In this document: positions 9,656 through 22,719 of the stretch, piece after piece | Layout: each line of letters opens with the position of its first letter | Position numbering within the stretch: the first letter of the stretch is position 1 | Origin: Incurvaria masculella | Lineage: Eukaryota; Arthropoda; Insecta; Lepidoptera; Incurvariidae | Direction of reading: 5' to 3' | Assembly: GCA_946894095.1 (NCBI GenBank) | Contig: OX335644.1 | Location: 9,591,595 to 9,655,594, forward strand | Length of the DNA stretch: 64,000 nt | Made by a program: the position numbers and the translations under genes | The notes under the pieces: model-generated | Told to the model about the DNA's origin: nothing | Database searches by the model: none | The model's input: only the letters and a program-made list of their open reading frames with translations

Positions 9656-10126
9656 ACCAGAGAAATACATATATCCGATAAATAGATGACCAAGCAGTGG
9701 AAATCTTATAAATTAATAATTTTATTATACAGTTAGTTAAGGATTAGGGATATTTATCCTTTTTATACGGATTGTGAATAAATAAAACTGGCACGTTCGG
9801 CGCAGTGGTGTGAAGTTTGTTATAATTTATGCTAATCTGGGGTCATCGCTGGGACCTTTAGGCACGTTACAAAAAGTTTAACGCGTATACCACCATTGTG
9901 ATCCTTATAAAAAGGAACCTTACTGAGAATCTGACAAGCATCATCGGCTAAGATGCGTCGGAATGTCGTTTTGCTCATTGGGAGCTCGTCAGGTAGAATA
10001 TTTTCCACCTTTACGATCATTATCCGGCCCACTGTGCGAGCCATCGAGTAGGTAGGGCGGAAGCGGCGACCGAAACTTCGGCAGGGTAGCCGTTTTTTGT
10101 GGCAATACATACACAGACTGTAGCGC
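9656..10126. other. No gene seen
   Basis: A minus-strand frame over 9832-10110 (92 codons) has no recognisable domain or splice-like borders. Nothing else is supported. Confidence 0.35.
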
Positions 10127-10182
10127 CGGCCAGTCAGTTCGCTTACGAATTAGCTCACTTCTGATGTTCTCGAGTTCCAACG
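10127..10182. repeat. Related empty site for the element at 1891-2259
   Basis: The blocks 'gccggccagtcagttcgctta' (split here as two words) and 'ctgatgttctcgagttcc' are 15 bases apart here, but at 1868-2290 they are separated by the 369-bp inverted-repeat element. The shared flanks show that both loci belong to one older dispersed repeat. Confidence 0.5.
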
Positions 10183-13100
10183 ACCCGTAAGTACTGCACA
10201 TGACTCAATTTAGTGCAAAGAACATTCAATGTGGCGAGCCCCGAATTCATCAGCGAACTAACTAAGGTCCGCACACGAATACGTTTGACAAATACAGTAC
10301 GCTTCTATATAAAAAAAAGTGGGTACGTTCAAGTACAGTTGATAACCACGTGTCGCCGACCACGCTTCCTATAACCCGGCAAAAAAAAAAAACAGAGTTG
10401 TGCGTGACCTCAACTTAAATCAATTGAGCTGATTTCGGTCGCCACCTCAGTCCTTACTAGGTGTGCGAGCGCTGCTGGCTGTGGCCCTCCCTTCATTGCT
10501 TGCAACATTCTCGCACTACCCAACACGCTCCATAAAACTCCATAAAGTTGGCGCCCGAAATTGTGATATCGACTGTGCCATCTTTTTATATCCGTCGTGC
10601 GTCGCCGTCTTTTTGTATAATCAGCCGCGTTACAAAGGGGCTAACCTTTGCGGGTGAACGTAGCAGCTGCTGAAATATTAGAAATTACAATGTTTTCTAA
10701 GTATTACGGAAGGCAACTTTATATAGAGTCAACTTTGCTAATGAAGGTTGCTTCAATAGCTTTCACAAAAAGTGACGTGTTCGATCGTTAAATTATGTTT
10801 AACCAGCGTCGGTGCACTTCGCACTTAAATCACTAAATCTATTTATTCCATCGTATTAAAACGAAAAGCATCTCTGTGCATTAAATAAATAAAAATAATA
10901 ATTTGGTTTCGCATTTCATTCTGTAAGCTAAGATCCGGAGTCAGTAAGGCGACCACTCAAAGTATAGCATTGAGTTAATCAAAAGTAACCAAGACGAAAG
11001 TACGTTCACATACTACCACGAGTCATTGAGATTATTTTGTTCGGTATGGACCTCTACCCTTACCTCGAACCTACGTTCGGAAAGTCAGCTCTCTACATCC
11101 AGGCGTGGAAACTCACGGATAAGGATCGCTTTGTATGCGTATGGAACCCTTTCCATTGCGGCGCACGGTAACGTTTTCATGTGTATGACGTCACCACACA
11201 CGAATAGCGTGCGTGAAGGATCTCTCCGCGAACCCGCGACCAATGTCTTGCGTATGCGAAATATAATTTGAAAAATATCTGAATCCGTTTTATTTACCTG
11301 TGTGGAACTTTCCAAATCAAGCAACAACGTGCATGATCGTAGGTGGCAGTGGAAATCCGGCTTTAGGGTGGTATCACATATTATTTACAATAGTGGATGT
11401 AAGTTACGATTTATAGTACAGTACATGGCAATGACTTTTTGTCCTGGGAGGGATGCTAAAAACCACTGCAAATGCTGCAGATAATATCCAATCCATATCC
11501 AATCCACTCCACGATCCGATCACGACACGAATCCGATCCACGCGTAGTCCAAAACTCCAATCCATCTTAACTGTTTAGGCAATATCTTCAGTAGCATTTA
11601 TCATATTGTTTAACGATGTGCCAAAATTAGTCATGTTTAAATTTAAATCGACATAAAATGAAATGTACGCGAAACAGATGATAACCCCCGCACCCAAAAT
11701 GTCATTTGTAATGGTAGCTTTGATAAGTAAAGGCTATTAATACTGATGTTTACAAAATTATGTGAAGACCTTGCTGTTATTTTGTTGCATATTTAGATAA
11801 CGTACTTAAGAAATAGTCCAAGCACATTATCCATACAATATTATGAAGACAAATTGTAAATCTAAAAGAGAGCTTTTTCGCACCTTTCAAGAGAGGAATG
11901 TCTTTGGAGGGATGGTCTTTGACAGCCACCTTGTCACCACTACGGCAGCGGAGGAAAATAATTTAATATTAATTTCGCAAGAAGGTTTAGTAAGGTGCTG
12001 TTTTGGAACCGGCCGAAAGAAGATAAGCCGAAGCAATTTGCGGCGTCAACGACCGGCTGCCGCTTGCGCCGGCGCATACAATTGCACGCGCCCACGACAC
12101 GCCAAAAGTTAGAAAAATAAACGACGCCCGAGTCGAGCGGAATTCCTCGGGCCGTGTTCGGCGACAGGAAGCGGTTAATCCTGTCGAGCTATAGCGATCC
12201 TGAGACGTGCCTGCAGCCTTCGGGGCCCACAGCATCCGATTCAATTACGGACCTGCCAACGTTCGTTTAGCGTTCACTGATAAACTTGTGACGGAGTTGT
12301 CAATATTTTGCTGCGCTCTACGAAAGCACTTATACGTAACAGCGTTGTCTACTATCTCATTAAAAAACAAGTAATGGGGGTAAATATAATCTAATTAAAA
12401 AACCAAATGCATTCGGAGGTGGTTATATTTACATAACTCGTAATAAGATCATTTACGTATCTGCAATAGAGTAAAATGACCCACATATTGATGAATTTTT
12501 TTTTATATTTCTGTAAAAAACTAAATGTTGGCTTTTCGTTTGTAACTAGCAGTAGATGACAATACTATAACGATTAGCTGTGCATTGTTATTGAGAATGC
12601 AGGTAAGTTCACGGTTTCATTGAGGTCCCGTTCCCTGATTACTAAGGATCAAAGGAAGGAGCATGAAAATGTTCCGTGTTTTCCGTCAGGTCTAAGCATG
12701 GCTGCTCAAATATAGTCAAGCTCCCGCCGTGATACTCAGTCATAAATACAATCCCGTTAGCAGGGCTAATATAATGACAACAATTCCAACCATGTCTAGG
12801 TAATGTGTTTTGGGATAGGCTTTAGAGATTTTAAGAATATCAGGTAGGTACTTAATTTCAGACTGACACAATCCTTAAAAATCGAAGTTAATATAAATGT
12901 TTTTGGCAATTTCGTATAAGCTCTTTATATGTGCTCTTATAGCTCATTAGTCAGGCATTCGTTCGAATCAGCATGACGACCCGGCGAAGATCACGTTTCT
13001 GGCCCTCCTACGTCGTCTTATTAGGTGTCGAGGGGTCGAGAAACCGCGTTATAAAAGGATTGTTTTGCGATGAAATGCGAAACGAAATATTTTCAATAAC

Positions 13101-14928
13101 TACTCATATGCTGCCACTCGGGAGTTCAAAGAACTCACGGTCAACGGAACTCACATCATTTCAAGTGTTATTGAAAACTGTAACGAGAAAATGCAAGCAT
13201 AAAGAAATGCTGCGTAGATTGTGCACAACATTGTACGCCAGTATGCTAGTTGCTAAATGTCAAGGCTAAAGATTGTCATTTGGTAATTATTGCAGATATT
13301 GTAGATTTGTATTATACAATTTTGTATAGGTTATATGGCAATGTCTTTTGAATGTGAATCCCAATATGATTTTCGAGTACCTAAATTTGAATTTAGAATC
13401 TGAATAAAAAATCGTGTAACTAGAATCATTTCGAAATATGAATGTCTCGATATTTCAAAAAGAGTGCCGTATTTAAGTCAAATAATGGAATAAAAAATGC
13501 AAAGGTCAACAGAACCCAGGTCGGATTAGATAAAATCTTAGAATTGGACAATTTTATTATAATCTAGATTTTAATATTATGCTAATTTTCCTACAAAGTC
13601 ATAAATACGGTCAAATTAAAAGTGCGGACAAAGTTCGGATGAAAGGCAGAATAGCGAGACATGTCCGGAAAAATCCGAACAAAGTTCAAGATTATGTATT
13701 TATTTCACAACAACAAAAATTCTATTGAATTTTTTTTTTACAGGTTAAGTACATTATGATATGTTTCAACCATAATGTTATCCTGTTTGTTTGTTTTGCC
13801 TGTTTTAAGACTTAATTATTACCTAATGTTTGTTTAACATATACGTAAAAGTATACCCTGAAGTGTATTTTTTTTATTTCCCCTTCTAGTCCACGGAGAT
13901 TTCCGTATTCTAGTCCTTCAACATAAAGGATACCATAGGGTGATACCATACCATCACTCCATATATTTAGTTACCTTGCTGGAGAACCAATTCTATAAAA
14001 AAAAAGAGAAAAAAAATATTCCGACGAACTGAGAACCTAACCTCATAACAGGTCGTTTAAAAATAGCACAACCAGATTTACAGGAATCTAGACTTATGTA
14101 CGTTTACTCTTACCCTATCCACCGGGAACAGAGAAAAAATCGAGATCTCAATCTGTCATATTGACGTCTGCCATAGATTAAAAGGGACTTAGGTATTATT
14201 TATCTTTCCAGTGTATGCATTTGTTCGTTAACTATATAGTTAGATGCGGCCAATGGCTTACATCGAGTGCGTACCCCGTGGAGCCCCGAGGCTGCACTCG
14301 CGCCAGATGCGCTCGGCGTGTCGTTGCCGTGCGTGCGCGTAGCCAACGCATGCGCATCGGGTACCTATACGAACAGCGCGACCGCCATGCACCACAGAGT
14401 TGTCCAGAAGGATGCGGAACGCGAAAATACAACCTTCATATTTTATTGATCTTCTTTAAGTTGCGGTTGACGAAATTAGTTTTATTTACAGTGTTGCAAA
14501 CTTTACTTATTTTAATATCTCATAAATATATTTAAAGACGATCCACTCTGTAAGGCGGAAACAAGACTCGGGAAGTTGCCATAATAAGAGTCAGCGTCGC
14601 GGAAAAGTCGGTTTATGGATGGAAAATAGTTTTTATTATTACTTTCCGCGCTGTAGAAACATGACTTAAAAAAACCAAAAAGGTACAATCGTAAATAACA
14701 TTAAAGTCTATACGTTTACATTAATTTCATATCAATGCGATGTGCGGTTTTCTAGACAAATTTAAATTAAAGTAAATGACGTCTATGTGCGGAAATATTA
14801 AACACATTTTTGGAATAATTACAAAAGTGTTTAAAGCTTTATTTTTGTTTTAAGATCAGATAATGACATATACTTTTTAAATATTTTTAGTCATGATACT
14901 TTTGAGATTACCGCGGTCGTTAGACATG
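10183..14928. other. No gene seen in 4.7 kb
   Basis: Mostly AT-rich DNA with scattered GC-rich patches (10440-10660, 12000-12240, 12970-13040, 14265-14400). A remnant of MITE family C lies at 10760-10830 ('aaaaagtgacgtgttcgatc'). Open frames up to 106 codons (14215-14535, plus) occur in the GC-rich patches but match nothing known and lack splice-like borders. If the exons at 5182-5310 and 33567-33687 belong to one gene, this would be intron. Confidence 0.35.
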
Positions 14929-15530
14929 TTTGAAAATGTTACTGCTTTTCATGCGGCAGGAAGAGACATTCCCTAACGTTTAGAATTATATTGGTCAGAC
15001 AAAGCGAAGTGTTGCGACACGGGTTACGAAACACATTCGAGCGGTAAAGAAGAGGGACTTCGCGAAGTCAGCTCTGTGTGAGCATAGCGAATCAGGACCA
15101 AATCACTGGATACGTTTCGATCAGGTTGGTATAATCGCCGCCGAAAAACGAACTTTACAAAGATTTGTCAGAGAACCATCGAGATGAGAGCACAGCAAAT
15201 TCAATCGAGAAGACTCTTTTAAGCTGTCTGCAATGTGTAACCCCGTACTTCAGCCATTCAGGAAGGTCAAAGGAGACGATAATATCGGCGACGATATTGT
15301 CAGCTCATACTGCCTGTCGTCTGAGATTCTGACCGCAGCCAAACACATTTCCGCTTCCGCCCCCACCCACAGCTACGATTTACGACAATGGCGAGCCTAG
15401 CTGTCACCTCAGTCGTCTGCTGCGTACGAACGTGGCGGATGCCTCCTTGACAACGGGCTGAATGATTAGCTCGAAACGTCGGAAAATGTCTCTTCCTGCC
15501 GCGTGAAAAGCCGTAACATTTTCAAACAAG
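14929..15530 (+). mobile_element. Short Penelope-like element with GIY-YIG endonuclease remnant
   Basis: The plus strand from about 14992 reads YIGQTKRSVATRV, then CEHSESGPNHWIRFDQ and, after a stop and frame shift at 15187, FNREDSFKLSAM. This series is the GIY-YIG endonuclease domain at the C-terminus of Penelope-like retroelements. An upstream stop, a TGA and the frame shift show it is dead. The last 170 bases match 58190-58375. The final 45 bases (15485-15530) are the inverse of 14929-14975, so the relic is closed by terminal inverted repeats. No reverse transcriptase part is present. Confidence 0.8.
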
Positions 15531-15839
15531 AATGTTAGTCTTTCAAAGCCAATCAAAAAACGTTTATTGCACTTAAATCGTACACAATAGCACTTAATGC
15601 ATATGGCATTTTCCGCCAGTCTAACCTTTTAAAATAATAAGATAAGGGTAGTTACAATAAAACAGAGTCACGCAAAATAAATGTAAAAAGTAAATAAAGA
15701 AATATTTAGGACTTTAACCAACGTCCAGCTTTAACCGCAATATAATATAACAAAAAACAATGCATGTAATGCAAATAGTTTACATAAGTAAGACAAAACT
15801 AATCTAAATATGTGCATGGAATAAATAATATGGTCAACT

Positions 15840-16340
15840 GAGAAATTAGGGACGCAGTACAAGAAGGTGATCTTTCAATAGCGCTCTGAATGTGTGGAAC
15901 AATGCACACTGACGTAAAAGTAGAGGGAGTTCGTTCCACATTCATGCAGCATGCACTGAGAAATAGTTAGTGTAATAGACCGAGGAAAGGGACAGGATAG
16001 CTAGGGCAAGGGTGTCAGAGAATCTTATGAAATGCCGTGGAAGGATAGGCATTGGAAACGTTTGGAAAGGCATTTAGGATCAGCAGTTTACTTGAGTGTA
16101 CAGTATAAAAGAGAGAGGATATGGGAACTCGGAAATGTGGTCATATTTTCCCAGACTGAAAGTGAATCTAATGCACATGTTTAGTAGTCGGTCCAACTTA
16201 TTCAGCAGCTCTTCATTAACGTCCAGGTAACAGACATCCGCGTAGTCTAGGATAGGGATAAGATGAGACTGAGCCACACAGCCTTTGTGCTGATAGGAAT
16301 AAAATTCTGCGGACGCTTGAGAGAGTGCATACTGGCAAAC
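15840..16340 (-). mobile_element. LINE fragment (reverse transcriptase C-terminal part)
   Basis: On the minus strand 16277-16080 encodes LIPILDYADVCYLDVNEELL and LDRLLNMCIRF, the conserved region after the reverse transcriptase fingers/palm of Jockey/CR1-type LINEs. The sequence downstream to 15840 continues in broken frames (ECGTNSLYF resembles the usual 'WNELP' block). Internal stops make it a pseudogene. Confidence 0.7.
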
Positions 16341-17180
16341 AATTCACGACTGACTTCACCGACTTCCATGATAACGTCTCGTCAATTTAAAGGCCAAGGT
16401 TTTATACCACCTTAACCAGAGAAAGTTCAACTACATTAACGACAAGAGGCGGTGAAGATACTTTGTCGAGTTTGCCTAAGGCTGGAGTCCACATCTCTGG
16501 TTATGGTTACTATTATTGTTAAATATTTTCTATCCTCTTACTTCTAGACATTGTTTTATTTATGTAATCATCTGTCTTATTGACTCTTTCTTACCCTGGA
16601 TATAATCACATACTCAAAGCGTGAGTATCGTCGTTTGGGACAATCTTAACTTGCTTGAATTTAATTTGTGTTACCAATAAGATTATTCAATTTACAATGT
16701 ATAAATATGTATTAAAATATAAAAAAATTCAGACGAACTATATTCGCTGGCTTCGCGTTCACGTAACACGTAACATTTTGAGGTAACGAGGAAAGTGAGT
16801 TGACCGCGCGAAACCAAAATCAGTGAATTCGCAGTGAACTCTTGCGCAGACTCCATCGCCACCGCGCCACCGCGCTGGCGACGACGACGGCGGTGCCGCG
16901 GCATGCATTATTCAGCAGAAACGGCGTAGGAGCAGTGAACGCAAGTTTCGTTCGGCATCGCGCTGACTCCTCTTTGACACTTTCTTGGCGACGAGGATGG
17001 AGGAGTGTGTACCTGCTTTAAGGAAGGCAGCAGTTACGGAAATGACCCATGAGCACAATAAAGGCACGGGATCAAAACGTGTTTTCATACGTTGTTATGC
17101 TAAAATTATATATTTATTAGCTGAGTAAATTCAAAAGTAAAATTCAATTGGAGAGAGCATTTATAAAACATCTCTCGGGT
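16341..17180. other. No gene seen; GC-rich patch at 16830-16980
   Basis: A small CpG-rich patch (16830-16980) breaks the AT-rich DNA and opens an arginine-rich minus frame. No protein or splice pattern supports a gene. Confidence 0.35.
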
Positions 17181-17470
17181 AAAAAACCGGCCAAGTGCGA
17201 GTCGGACTCGCACGCGAAGGGTTCCGCACCATCGTACAAGAATTAACACAAAAAACACTTTTTTGTATTGGGCCCCCCTTAGATTTTTATAATTTTATTT
17301 TATTTTATTTTACCTATTTGTTATAGCGGCAAAATAAATATTCACTTTGTGAAAATTTCAGCTGCCTAGCTATGGAGGTTCATTAGATACAGCTCTGTGA
17401 TAGATGGACGGACGGACGGACAGCTGATGCTTAGTAATAGGGTTCCGTTGGCACCCTTTGGGTACGGAAT
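17181..17470 (+). repeat. Dispersed repeat G, copy 2
   Basis: Same layout as the copy at 9379-9655, with 'ccggccaagtgcgagtcgga' at the left and 'taatagggttccgttggcac' at the right. The GGACG run is short here. Confidence 0.65.
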
Positions 17471-17599
17471 TAAGGGCTAACTGAACCTTGACTTTTAAGG
17501 TGATCCAGTTCAAGAAACCGAGCTTCGCAGATGCCACAGAATGCATCACCGCGTGTGCGTCCGCGAGATTGACGACGGTTCGGCCGCGGCTGGGCCGGA

Positions 17600-18118
17600 C
17601 TATGGGCCGGGAAACAGGCTTCATAGTATTACAACTTTTTTTTCACGAACTTCAAGTCATCCAAAAACTTTTGAAGCCAATTTATAGGGCATCAAAAAAT
17701 TTCTGCTTATCCGTACCTAATACAGTATAAAAACATTGGGAAGTTATCAAAAACTCTAAGATTTGTATACTTAAATTAGACGAAAAGGGGCAACTTCTGA
17801 CCCTTATAACTTCTACATCTGTACGTATCTGCACACGGTTTTACACGGTCAGATTTAGATTATGGGCTACTTCATGACATTTTGCACGAGACCTCGAGAT
17901 GTCTTAAGCATTTTGTAAAAATCGCCATTATGTGTTTCGCTCCATACAAAAAAAGACTTTAGGCATTTTTTAAAAATAAATTACCTCTACAACATAAACT
18001 TCAATAAAATTTTTAAGATTATTTTTTATGCCCTATAAATAGCCATCAAAACTTGTTTGATAACTTGAAGTTCGTGAAAAAAGTGGTAATACTATGAAGC
18101 CTGTTTCCTGGCCCATAG
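17600..18118. mobile_element. MITE with ~95-bp terminal inverted repeats
   Basis: The ends CTATGGGCC (17600) and GGCCCATAG (18110-18118) begin inverted arms that share 'gaaacaggcttcatagtatt' and 'ttcacgaacttcaagt', and reach inward to 'tttatagggcat' on both sides. The 330-bp interior is non-coding. The element interrupts a GC-rich stretch (17500-17600 and 18119-18310). Confidence 0.7.
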
Positions 18119-18310
18119 TGCGGCGGTGCGGTGGCGGCGCGGGGGCGCGGCAGATGTGCGCGCGCATACCGCTCGAGCGCTCGCGATGACATCACGATGC
18201 GCGGAAACGTCGCGCGCAATTGAGCCGCGCTCGCAGACTCGTTGCGCCCATTTGTGTCAACGAGAGGCTGCGAGGGCAACGCTCGCGGGATTTAGGGATA
18301 GCAGGGATGC
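18119..18310. other. GC-rich stretch interrupted by a MITE
   Basis: CpG-rich DNA on both sides of the element at 17600-18118 suggests one island that was split by the insertion. No start codon, donor or protein match supports a gene. Confidence 0.3.
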
Positions 18311-18889
18311 ACAACCGGTACGTTGAAAGGTGTTGAAGCGATATTAGCCATATTTCCATGGAGTAAGCTAATAAGTCTTACGATTTTCCACGATAACGTT
18401 GATGAGTCTTCCAAGCCGGTGCTTAAAAACCTTAGCTAAGGGTTTGCAGTTTGTGTGTGATTCTGATTGCTCTTAAAGTTATTTTGTGTTTATTTTAATT
18501 ATTCACGTATTCTATATTCCAGAGGGAAAGTTAATGGACGAGGTAATGGATTTGGCTTATTTTTTATTCTAAATAAATAAATAACCAAACACGATTCGAT
18601 GTATATGCTTTAGAGTGATTTACTTAATTCCTTAATATCTGTTTGCATGTCGTCGGCCGCAAGTGACTGAAAAATCCAAAGGAATACGTTGAAAATGATG
18701 TAATTTTATCATAGATTGATTAATTCATTCAACTTTATTACATAAAAGTATTTTTTTATCCTGGTTCAAATAGGGAATTAATTACCTAGGCTCCCAGTTA
18801 ATTGGCTTACTCCACCACTTGGCGTCAGCGTGTTCTTAAGTCAATAAAAATCAATGAATAGGCAGTTATTTAATATGAATAAATAGGTA
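18311..18889. other. No gene seen
   Basis: AT-rich, no supported feature. Confidence 0.4.
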
Positions 18890-19205
18890 CAAAAACCGGC
18901 CAAGTGCGAGTCGGGCTCGCACACGAAGAGTTTCGTACCATCGTACAAGATTGAACACAAAGAAACACGTTTTTTGTACGTAACCTTTAATTATTTTTTA
19001 TTTTATTTTACCTATTTGTTGTTATAGCGGCAAAATAAATACACACTCTGGAAACATTTCAGGAGCCTACCTATTACGGTTCATGACATACAGCCCTGTG
19101 ACGAAATCATTGCCTGTGACAGACGGACGGACGGACGGACGGACGGACAGCGGAGGCTTAGTAATAGGGTTCCGTTAGCACCCTTTGGGTCCGGAACCCT
19201 AAAAA
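18890..19205 (+). repeat. Dispersed repeat G, copy 3
   Basis: The longest copy of this family here, with an expanded GGAC run at about 19122-19147 and the same ends as copies 1 and 2. Confidence 0.65.
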
Positions 19206-19984
19206 TGGATTACATTAAAACATTCCCTTATTATCAGACCCCCGCCTCGCGTGACGATCATTGGGGACGATCGTAGACCATATTAGACGAACGACGAAGG
19301 TATGTGCAAACACCCGTGTGTCTCGGTGACGGCGGCGCCGCTCGCGTTAGCGACCTCTCGCGATCAAATTAAAAGTGCTAAGTGGTTGCGAAATTTGGGT
19401 CAGAGTTTACGTCGCCTCTAAATATACGTGTCTGCGCGCGTTCGCTGGAGATGCGTGCGCCACCTCGTGATAATGTGTCAATGTGTTTGCCGCGCAGAGT
19501 CATCGACCCGGCGCGCGGCTTGATCCGTGCTCCACTTCCAAGTCAAGGGTAAATCCACGCTGGACCGAATGGATCGGGTTACCGTCGAGCTCGGAATAAA
19601 CGCGCTCCTTCATGTACCTATCTAGTACTAGTAAATACAGAGATAAACAACTCCCTACCTAATTAGGGTTGCCACCCGCCCGGACGTGACGGAAGAAAAT
19701 GCTGTATTTATATTGCAGTCGATCAGCTGTCCCTGTAAAACTCGAGCAGCTCGTGGCATTTAAATATCCACCGTGACATCCAGACTTTTAGTGAACTATC
19801 AGGTCATCCATTATGTAAGATAAAATTATTCTATATGAAATTTCATAATCGTATGCAGCCGCTATTGGTTCGTCACTACTAAACTTTCGCCTAAATTAAT
19901 TTCAGAGAATCAAAGTTTGTCTCTTAATAGATTTCAAATATTAGAAACATATTTTGCTCTCCCCAAACATCCGCATTACTTGAT
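19206..19984. other. No gene seen; mixed GC-rich patches
   Basis: GC-rich patches around 19320-19360 and 19430-19530 carry no recognisable coding sequence. Nothing else is supported. Confidence 0.35.
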
Positions 19985-20372
19985 TTTTTTTTTTATGTGA
20001 CTGGACATGGATGGCTAATACCACAAGTTCTGTCATGGTATTAGCCCAACACACCACATGGGAACTAGGTGCCATGCCAGGACCTTCCTTATATTGCACG
20101 GCTACATTGAACTGGATGGAAAACACGGACGATTTTCATTGCCGCTTCGACCATCGTTCATCCAATGCGATGGTACCAACCCGGGCGGGATAAACCCTAC
20201 CACCTAGTAAGTAAGGAAGGGGACCTACAGCTTAATGTGGAATCCGAACCACGGCCAGCCTCACTCAACGGTCGAATGGTCACCCATCCAAGACCAGACC
20301 GGACCCAGCATTGCTTAACTTCGGAGAGCGATCGCCGAAGTGTCGCGCCACTGGGCCACTGAGGCTGACAAC
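19985..20372 (-). mobile_element. SINE-like element with 5S-rRNA-like head
   Basis: Read on the minus strand, the element starts with a tRNA box-A-like word TGGCCCAGTGG (20359-20349). It continues with a stretch resembling the internal promoter part of 5S rRNA: GAAGTTAAGCAATG (20322-20309, box A region) and TTGGATGGGTGACC (20291-20278, box C region), with a GGGTCCGGT block between them. A body of about 250 bases follows and ends in an A-run (T-run 19985-19994 on plus). Partial copies occur across the window. 5S-derived SINEs are a known class (SINE3). Full length is about 390 bases; no protein is encoded. Confidence 0.75.
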
Positions 20373-21339
20373 ATACAATGATGTGATACAATTTCTTCTT
20401 CCATCGGTTTTTTTTCACCATGCGTGGCCTGAGAAGCGAAAGCTAGTATTCCGTACTTGATTTATATTGTCTTTTTGTTTAGAAATGCAGCATTCTAAAC
20501 AAAATCTATTACTAAAGCAACTTCATTTTGTGAGTTATTATCAATTCTACAAATAGGTCCTGCGCAATCCTGACCTTACGAACCATGGTTATATATAAAT
20601 CTGTGACAGTGGCGTCGAGACGGCTCCGATCACTAATAAATTTAAAAAGCACTATTTTTGTTTTAAGTTACATAATTATTGGTAAGGTGCTTATTTGTTA
20701 GCATCAGACAATTACACTCCCCATTCAAACGTAGTTTGCAAATTATTTGTGTGTACTTTTGATACTTGATATTTGTTTTAAAATACATAACACAGAGAAC
20801 ATTTATTTTGTATGAAGACTTATTTATTGATGTCATTTGACTCAGTTGTTTAATGTGCAGACATTTGCATTGTTTTTATACCAAACATCAATAAAATTGC
20901 AATTTTTGATCAATTTATGTTACTCGTATTCAATATAATTATAATGTAAACAGAAGTCTTTATCTGTTGGGTATATCCTCAAAAAACAAAAAATATTAAT
21001 CGAGGGTGTATATATGTGTATATATATTTGTATGTTAATTATATAAAGCATAATTATTATGCTTGTACTGTTAAAACGAATGAAGCCATTTCCAACTTTG
21101 CAACTACAGGTTTACAACAGTTGACCGATATTAGCTGGTCGTAACCAGAAACAGAGGCGCCTGCACACTGTCTAACATAAATAATTAGCAAAACAAGTTT
21201 GTCAGCTACTATGTTAATGCTAGCTTAATTCGTTGAAGCTGGGACTACATCATAAACACATGGATATTTATTATTTTATTTGCAGCTGCGAATACTTAAA
21301 AGTAATATTGTGTAAGCTTACGGTTCACCGGTGCGTGAA
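20373..21339. other. No gene seen
   Basis: AT-rich DNA; short TATA-like repeats near 21010-21030. No supported feature. Confidence 0.4.
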
Positions 21340-21460
21340 GGCGTCAACGGAAAAGAACAAGAATTGTCCAAATCGGTCCAGGGGTCTTCCAGAAATCGGT
21401 GAACATACATAAAAAATCCGACGATTTAAGATCCTCCTGCTTTTTTTGAAGTTGGTCAAA
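21340..21460 (+). repeat. Dispersed repeat E, partial copy
   Basis: 'aaatcggtgaacatacataaa' style sequence followed by 'cctcctgctttttttgaagt' matches the tail of the repeat at 3655-3917. Confidence 0.45.
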
Positions 21461-22333
21461 AATACAAGTAGATGGGGTGGAGCGACAATACATCAGAAAC
21501 GTACAAACTTGACAGGAATGACTGTCAAGTTTTATTTACGATTTTTTAAATGTAAAATGTATTTTGTGATGCAGTTAAAATCAAAGATATAGATTTATAT
21601 CTCTGGATAAAATAAGGTTTGGAGAAAGAAAGCTTCTCTGTGCTATTCATTTTACACGCTATTTGTACGATTCCGTCTACCTTAATGTGGCTAAAAAACA
21701 CAGTCTCTATAAAATGCTGGCATGTGTGCACACGAAGTAAATCTTTACTGATCTGAATATATTTCGGGATGATAACCAATTAGTCTTTATTCTCCACTAT
21801 CAGTTGGCAAAAATACTTAGGTTGCTCTCATCGTGGCACTCGGCGTCACTCCACATCACATGACGGGGGCGCGGAGGCGGTGGAGGCGAAGGGAGTGCGG
21901 CGGGAGGGCAGGGCACGTCTCATTCGTTGGCAATGGCTGCGCCTGCGCCGTCATACATTGCCACAAATTAGTGAACGCTCCGATCGTACCAGCCAAACGT
22001 GGCATCCTTTCACATTACACAACACTCCTACGCAACATCTCCATCGCCAATATCCAAACCATAACTAGCGTTTTTACATTTTACATATAGGTACCGTTTG
22101 ATCGATTTTCATATTATCGACCGTTTTCTGTGATCGCATAGTCTTCGAAACACAATTTGGATTTTAGGAGACTGTATTCCATTGCCCGTTGGCAGATCAT
22201 GTTGGGAGCACACGCGTGCAAGGAGGTGCATCAGGAAGTGAGCTTGCCTAGCGAACAGTTCCGGTACCACACAGAATATATGCTATATAGATTATCTGGC
22301 GTCCCGAGCGTGGATGATAGCACGTTATATTCC
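21461..22333. other. No gene seen; GC-rich patch at 21830-21960
   Basis: The GC-rich patch opens an 85-codon plus frame (21833-22090) with no known domain and no splice-like borders. The rest is AT-rich. Confidence 0.35.
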
Positions 22334-22715
22334 GGGAGGTCACGACATTTTTAGTCACGATAAGGTAAATGGCTGAATCTGGGTTCACATGTTAGAGACC
22401 AACCCTCCGATGCTAAATAAGTCAGTCTGCCTACGCCAAGTGGTTGCGTTATCTAGATTGGCTATATAAAATATAAGTTGGTATGTACCTGCTGATGAAT
22501 ATGCTAATGGTCTTAGAATATTGATACCCACTAGTTATGCAACAATAACCAGTCGGTTTCTCAATTAAATACTTGAATATACGTAAAGTTATATCTGTAA
22601 CCTAAATCGCCTATAACTACGAAATGCAAACAAGGATTTGTTCAGTTTTGGTATTACAAAGTAAGTATGTACTGATACGTTCATGCTGCATTATTTGCAA
22701 CCATTTACCTTTTCA

Positions 22716-22719
22716 TATA
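22716..22719. repeat. Target site duplication TATA (left copy)
   Basis: TATA directly precedes the 5' LTR, and an identical TATA (27527-27530) directly follows the 3' LTR. A 4-bp duplication is normal for Ty3/gypsy-type integration. Confidence 0.8.

Noticed and set aside
10545..10570. 'tggcgcccgaaattgtgatat', similar to a retroviral primer binding site
   Set aside because: No LTR-like sequence precedes it and no gag-pol remnant follows.
11843..13269. 89- and 98-codon plus frames
   Set aside because: No domain, no conserved composition, no splice pattern.
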